Source: Frankiaceae bacterium (GTDB lineage: Bacteria > Actinomycetota > Actinomycetes > JAFAQI01). Taken from it: a DNA stretch of 8,289 nt. A program made the translations under genes and the position numbers. The stretch lies in the NCBI GenBank assembly GCA_030840615.1, contig JAVEEE010000338.1, positions 1 to 8,289 on the forward strand. The letters run 5' to 3'. Under the pieces are notes generated by a model, which saw nothing but the letters and a program-made list of their open reading frames with translations, was not told the DNA's origin and searched no databases. This document shows positions 6,359 to 8,289 of this stretch, one piece after another. The number at the start of each line of letters is the position of its first letter. The first letter of the stretch is position 1.

Positions 6359-6919
6359 TCAGACGTCAAACGTCCAGATCTGATGCCGGCCGGTCTCACC
6401 GGGCGCCTGCGGCTCCCGCGGCTCGACCCGCGCGAGGGTGTAGCCGAGCCGCTGCGGGATCGCGCCGCTGCGGTGGTTGCCCTCGTCGCAGTGGATCTGC
6501 ACGCGGGTGACACCGGGGACGGCGCGGGCGGCTTCCGTGAGCGCGGCCGAGGTGCGCGTCGCGACGCCGTGCCCGACGGCGTCGGTGGCGAGCCAGTAGC
6601 CGATCTCCAGCACACCCGGGCCGTTGCGCACGTGGAAGCCGGTGCCACCGAGCAGCCGGCCCTCGGCGCTGAAGATGCCGTAGACGAAGTTGGTGCCGTC
6701 GTCCCACTGCGGGTCGGTCTCCCGGAACCAGGCCCCCTGCGTCTCATCGGTGACGGGGTTCTGCGCCCACGGCATCCACGGCCGCAGGTGGTCGAGGCTG
6801 GCGTTGACAACCGCCACGATCGTCGGCACGTCCGCCGCGACGTAGCGGCGGATGACGATGCCGTCGTCGAGCTCGATGCGCTCCGGTACGCCGACGAACC
6901 GCACCACCTGTTCGGTCAT
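6359..6919 (-). CDS. GNAT-family N-acetyltransferase, RimJ/RimL type
   Basis: Encodes 186 residues, a normal GNAT length. The family transfers an acetyl group from acetyl-CoA to an amine; RimJ/RimL relatives act on protein N-termini, but many paralogues have other targets, so the substrate is unknown. Seen: IVIRRYVAADVPTIVAVVNASLDHLRPWMPW (21-51), the usual N-terminal strand-helix region; GIFSAEGRLLGGTGFH (81-96); EIGYWLATDAVGHGVATRTSAAL (105-127), whose GHG occupies the acetyl-CoA pyrophosphate loop; and NHRSGAIPQRLGY (148-160), the hallmark C-terminal motif. The ATG at 6919 gives the expected N-terminus but has no clear SD; an in-frame TTG at 6940 is possible. It converges with the lyase gene (18-bp gap) and diverges from the hydrolase gene (47-bp gap). 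Confidence 0.92.
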   Translation of the reverse strand: MTEQVVRFVGVPERIELDDGIVIRRYVAADVPTIVAVVNASLDHLRPWMPWAQNPVTDETQGAWFRETDPQWDDGTNFVYGIFSAEGRLLGGTGFHVRNGPGVLEIGYWLATDAVGHGVATRTSAALTEAARAVPGVTRVQIHCDEGNHRSGAIPQRLGYTLARVEPREPQAPGETGRHQIWTFDV

Positions 6920-6954
6920 TGCGTCATGATGCCCAAGCAACGCCCCCGACGAGT

Positions 6955-6959
6955 AAGGG
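6955..6959 (+). promoter_or_regulatory. Ribosome binding site of the iminopeptidase gene
   Basis: AAGGG lies 7 nt upstream of ATG 6967. It favours this start over an in-frame TTG at 6919, which would add 16 residues and overlap the divergent acetyltransferase start codon. Confidence 0.55.
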
Positions 6960-6966
6960 TTTTCGA

Positions 6967-7866
6967 ATGCGTGACGGCAGGACGACCTGGCGGCGCGATG
7001 GCGTCGATGTCGAGACATGGTGGCAGGTCACCGGCGACGTCGGTGCCGGGCCCGCGCCGCTGGTGGTGCTGCACGGGGGCCCGGGTGCCAGCCACGACTA
7101 CCTCGCCAACCTTGCCGCGCTCAGCGACATCGACGGGCGCGCGGTGGTGCTCTACGACCAGCTCGGCAACGGCCGCAGCACTCACCTGCCGGACCGTGGA
7201 GCCGAGTTCTGGACCGTCGAGCTCTTCGTGCAGGAGCTGCACACGCTCGTCGCCGACCTCGGCATCGCTGATCGCCATCACGTGCTCGGCCAGTCCTGGG
7301 GTGGCTTCCTGGCCCAGGAGTACGCGCTCACCCAGCCTTCCGGGCTGCGCTCGTTGGTCCTCGCCGACACCGCGGCGTCGTTCCCGGACTTCGTCGCCGA
7401 GGCCAACCGGCTGCGCCTGGCCCTGCCACCCGACGTCGAGGCGACGCTGCGCAAGCACGAGGCAGCTGGCACCACCGACGACCCGGACTACGCCGCGGCC
7501 TGCGATGTCTTCTACAAGCGACACGTCTGCAGGCTCGACCCGTGGCCGCAGATGCTCGTGGACGCTTTCGCGTGGATCGATCGCGACCCGACCGTCTACC
7601 ACACGATGAACGGCCCGAGTGAGTTCCACGTCATCGGCTCGATCAAGGACTGGCAGGCCAAGGACCGGCTCGGGGATATCGGCATACCGACGTTGCTCGT
7701 GTCCGGCCGGTACGACGAGGCGACACCGGCGTTGCAGGAGACGTTGCGCGACGGCATCCGCGGCAGCGAGTGGGTGGTGTTCGAGGACTCGGCGCACGTG
7801 CCGCACGTCGAGGAGCCGGAGCGCTACCTCGAGGTCGTCGGCGGCTGGCTAGGTCGTAACGACTGA
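6967..7866 (+). CDS. Alpha/beta hydrolase, proline iminopeptidase type (peptidase family S33)
   Basis: Encodes 299 residues, typical for the family. Proline iminopeptidases release N-terminal proline, and sometimes other residues, from short peptides in the cytosol. Seen: oxyanion-loop HGGPG (36-40), YDQLGNGRS (63-71), nucleophile elbow GQSWGG with Ser110 (108-113), a helical cap region (about 140-230), GRYDEATP with the acid Asp250, and EDSAHVPHVEEPERY with the catalytic His277. The combination of HGGPG, YDQLGxGxS and GxSWGG is characteristic of the S33 iminopeptidase and tricorn-interacting-factor F1 group. Other amide hydrolases share this fold, so the exact substrate is inferred. No signal peptide is visible. 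The 3' end overlaps the convergent EAL gene by 18 bp, including both stop codons. Confidence 0.93.
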   Translation: MRDGRTTWRRDGVDVETWWQVTGDVGAGPAPLVVLHGGPGASHDYLANLAALSDIDGRAVVLYDQLGNGRSTHLPDRGAEFWTVELFVQELHTLVADLGIADRHHVLGQSWGGFLAQEYALTQPSGLRSLVLADTAASFPDFVAEANRLRLALPPDVEATLRKHEAAGTTDDPDYAAACDVFYKRHVCRLDPWPQMLVDAFAWIDRDPTVYHTMNGPSEFHVIGSIKDWQAKDRLGDIGIPTLLVSGRYDEATPALQETLRDGIRGSEWVVFEDSAHVPHVEEPERYLEVVGGWLGRND

Positions 7867-8289
7867 CAGCTCCTCGAGCGACGGGAACCCCTCCGGCGGG
7901 AAGCCGGTCGCCAGCAGGCGGGCGAAGTCGGTGTCGGAAACAGCCGGTGACCACAGGAAACCCTGGCCGAAGTCGCATCCCACGTCGCGCAGCACCTCGG
8001 CCTGCTCGGCGCGCTCGATGCCTTCGCCGATGACGGTGATGCCGAGGTCGTGCGCGAGCTCGATGACCTTCGTGACGATGACGCGGTCCTCCCGGCGTAC
8101 GGCGATGTCCGCGATCAACGCCCGGTCGATCTTGACCGAGTCCGCGTGGAGCCGCTTGAGGTAGAGCAGGCTGCTGTAGCCGGTGCCGAAGTCATCGATC
8201 GACACCTGGACCCCCAGCGCCTTGATGTCGTGCAGCACGCGCAGGTTGGTCTCGTCGAGCAGGTGCGTCTCCAGCACTTCGACGACGAG
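7849..8289 (-). CDS. EAL-domain cyclic-di-GMP phosphodiesterase, C-terminal part (5' end beyond window)
   Basis: The frame is open from the right edge to TAG at 7851-7849, giving 146 visible residues that form the second half of an EAL domain. EAL enzymes hydrolyse c-di-GMP to pGpG. Seen, numbered from the first visible residue: VVEVLE (E4, E7; the LxLExTE strand), IDDFGTGYSSL (D32, D33 and intact loop 6), VKIDRALI (K53), VIGEGIE (E89, E92; the usual motif is AEGVE) and CDFGQGFLWSPA (Q109). All catalytic positions in the visible part are present, so activity is plausible. The ExLxR motif, and any GGDEF, PAS or GAF domain, would lie outside the window. In-frame GTG at 8277 is only a codon inside the domain, not a start. 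After the EAL core there is a tail of about 30 residues ending LEELSVVTT. Confidence 0.93.
   Translation of the reverse strand, partial: LVVEVLETHLLDETNLRVLHDIKALGVQVSIDDFGTGYSSLLYLKRLHADSVKIDRALIADIAVRREDRVIVTKVIELAHDLGITVIGEGIERAEQAEVLRDVGCDFGQGFLWSPAVSDTDFARLLATGFPPEGFPSLEELSVVTT

Noticed and set aside
6920..6966. Leaderless or symmetric promoter in the second short divergent gap
   Set aside because: No TANNNT hexamer sits 6-9 nt from either start codon; the plus-strand gene has a usable SD instead.

Overview
The window is high-GC, densely coding DNA that looks like an actinomycete (Actinomycetota) chromosome. The best evidence is a 474-residue class I-beta glutamine synthetase of the actinobacterial GlnA type, preceded by a four-half-site GlnR box. 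A multi-GAF/SpoIIE-phosphatase protein and several weak-SD or apparently leaderless starts fit the same picture. I cannot name a genus. No transposase, integrase, CRISPR array, tRNA or rRNA is visible, and the region reads as ordinary chromosome.

Layout from left to right. (1) 1-2889, minus: the N-terminal 963 residues of a large sensor protein with four GAF domains and a PP2C/SpoIIE phosphatase; its C-terminus lies beyond the left edge. (2) 2890-3138: a divergent control region with the GlnR box and candidate promoters for both flanking genes. (3) 3139-4563, plus: glnA. (4) 4564-4659: a convergent gap with two inverted repeats, probably a two-way terminator. (5) 4660-5484, minus: a phytanoyl-CoA-dioxygenase-family Fe(II)/2-oxoglutarate oxygenase. 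(6) 5485-5509: a 25-bp divergent gap holding an almost symmetric -10 element that could start leaderless mRNAs both ways. (7) 5510-6340, plus: an isocitrate lyase/PEP mutase-family enzyme. (8) 6359-6919, minus: a RimJ/RimL-type GNAT acetyltransferase. (9) 6967-7866, plus: a proline-iminopeptidase-type alpha/beta hydrolase. (10) 7849-8289, minus: the C-terminal part of an EAL-domain cyclic-di-GMP phosphodiesterase, cut by the right edge.

The seven genes alternate strand without exception (- + - + - + -), so no two neighbours form a simple operon and every junction is either a shared control region or a tail-to-tail junction. The functional themes are nitrogen assimilation (glnA with its GlnR box), signalling (GAF-SpoIIE phosphatase and EAL protein) and small-molecule metabolism (oxygenase, lyase, acetyltransferase, peptidase). 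The sequence does not show that these form one pathway. The most informative signals are regulatory: the GlnR box between glnA and the phosphatase gene, and the symmetric promoter between the oxygenase and lyase genes.
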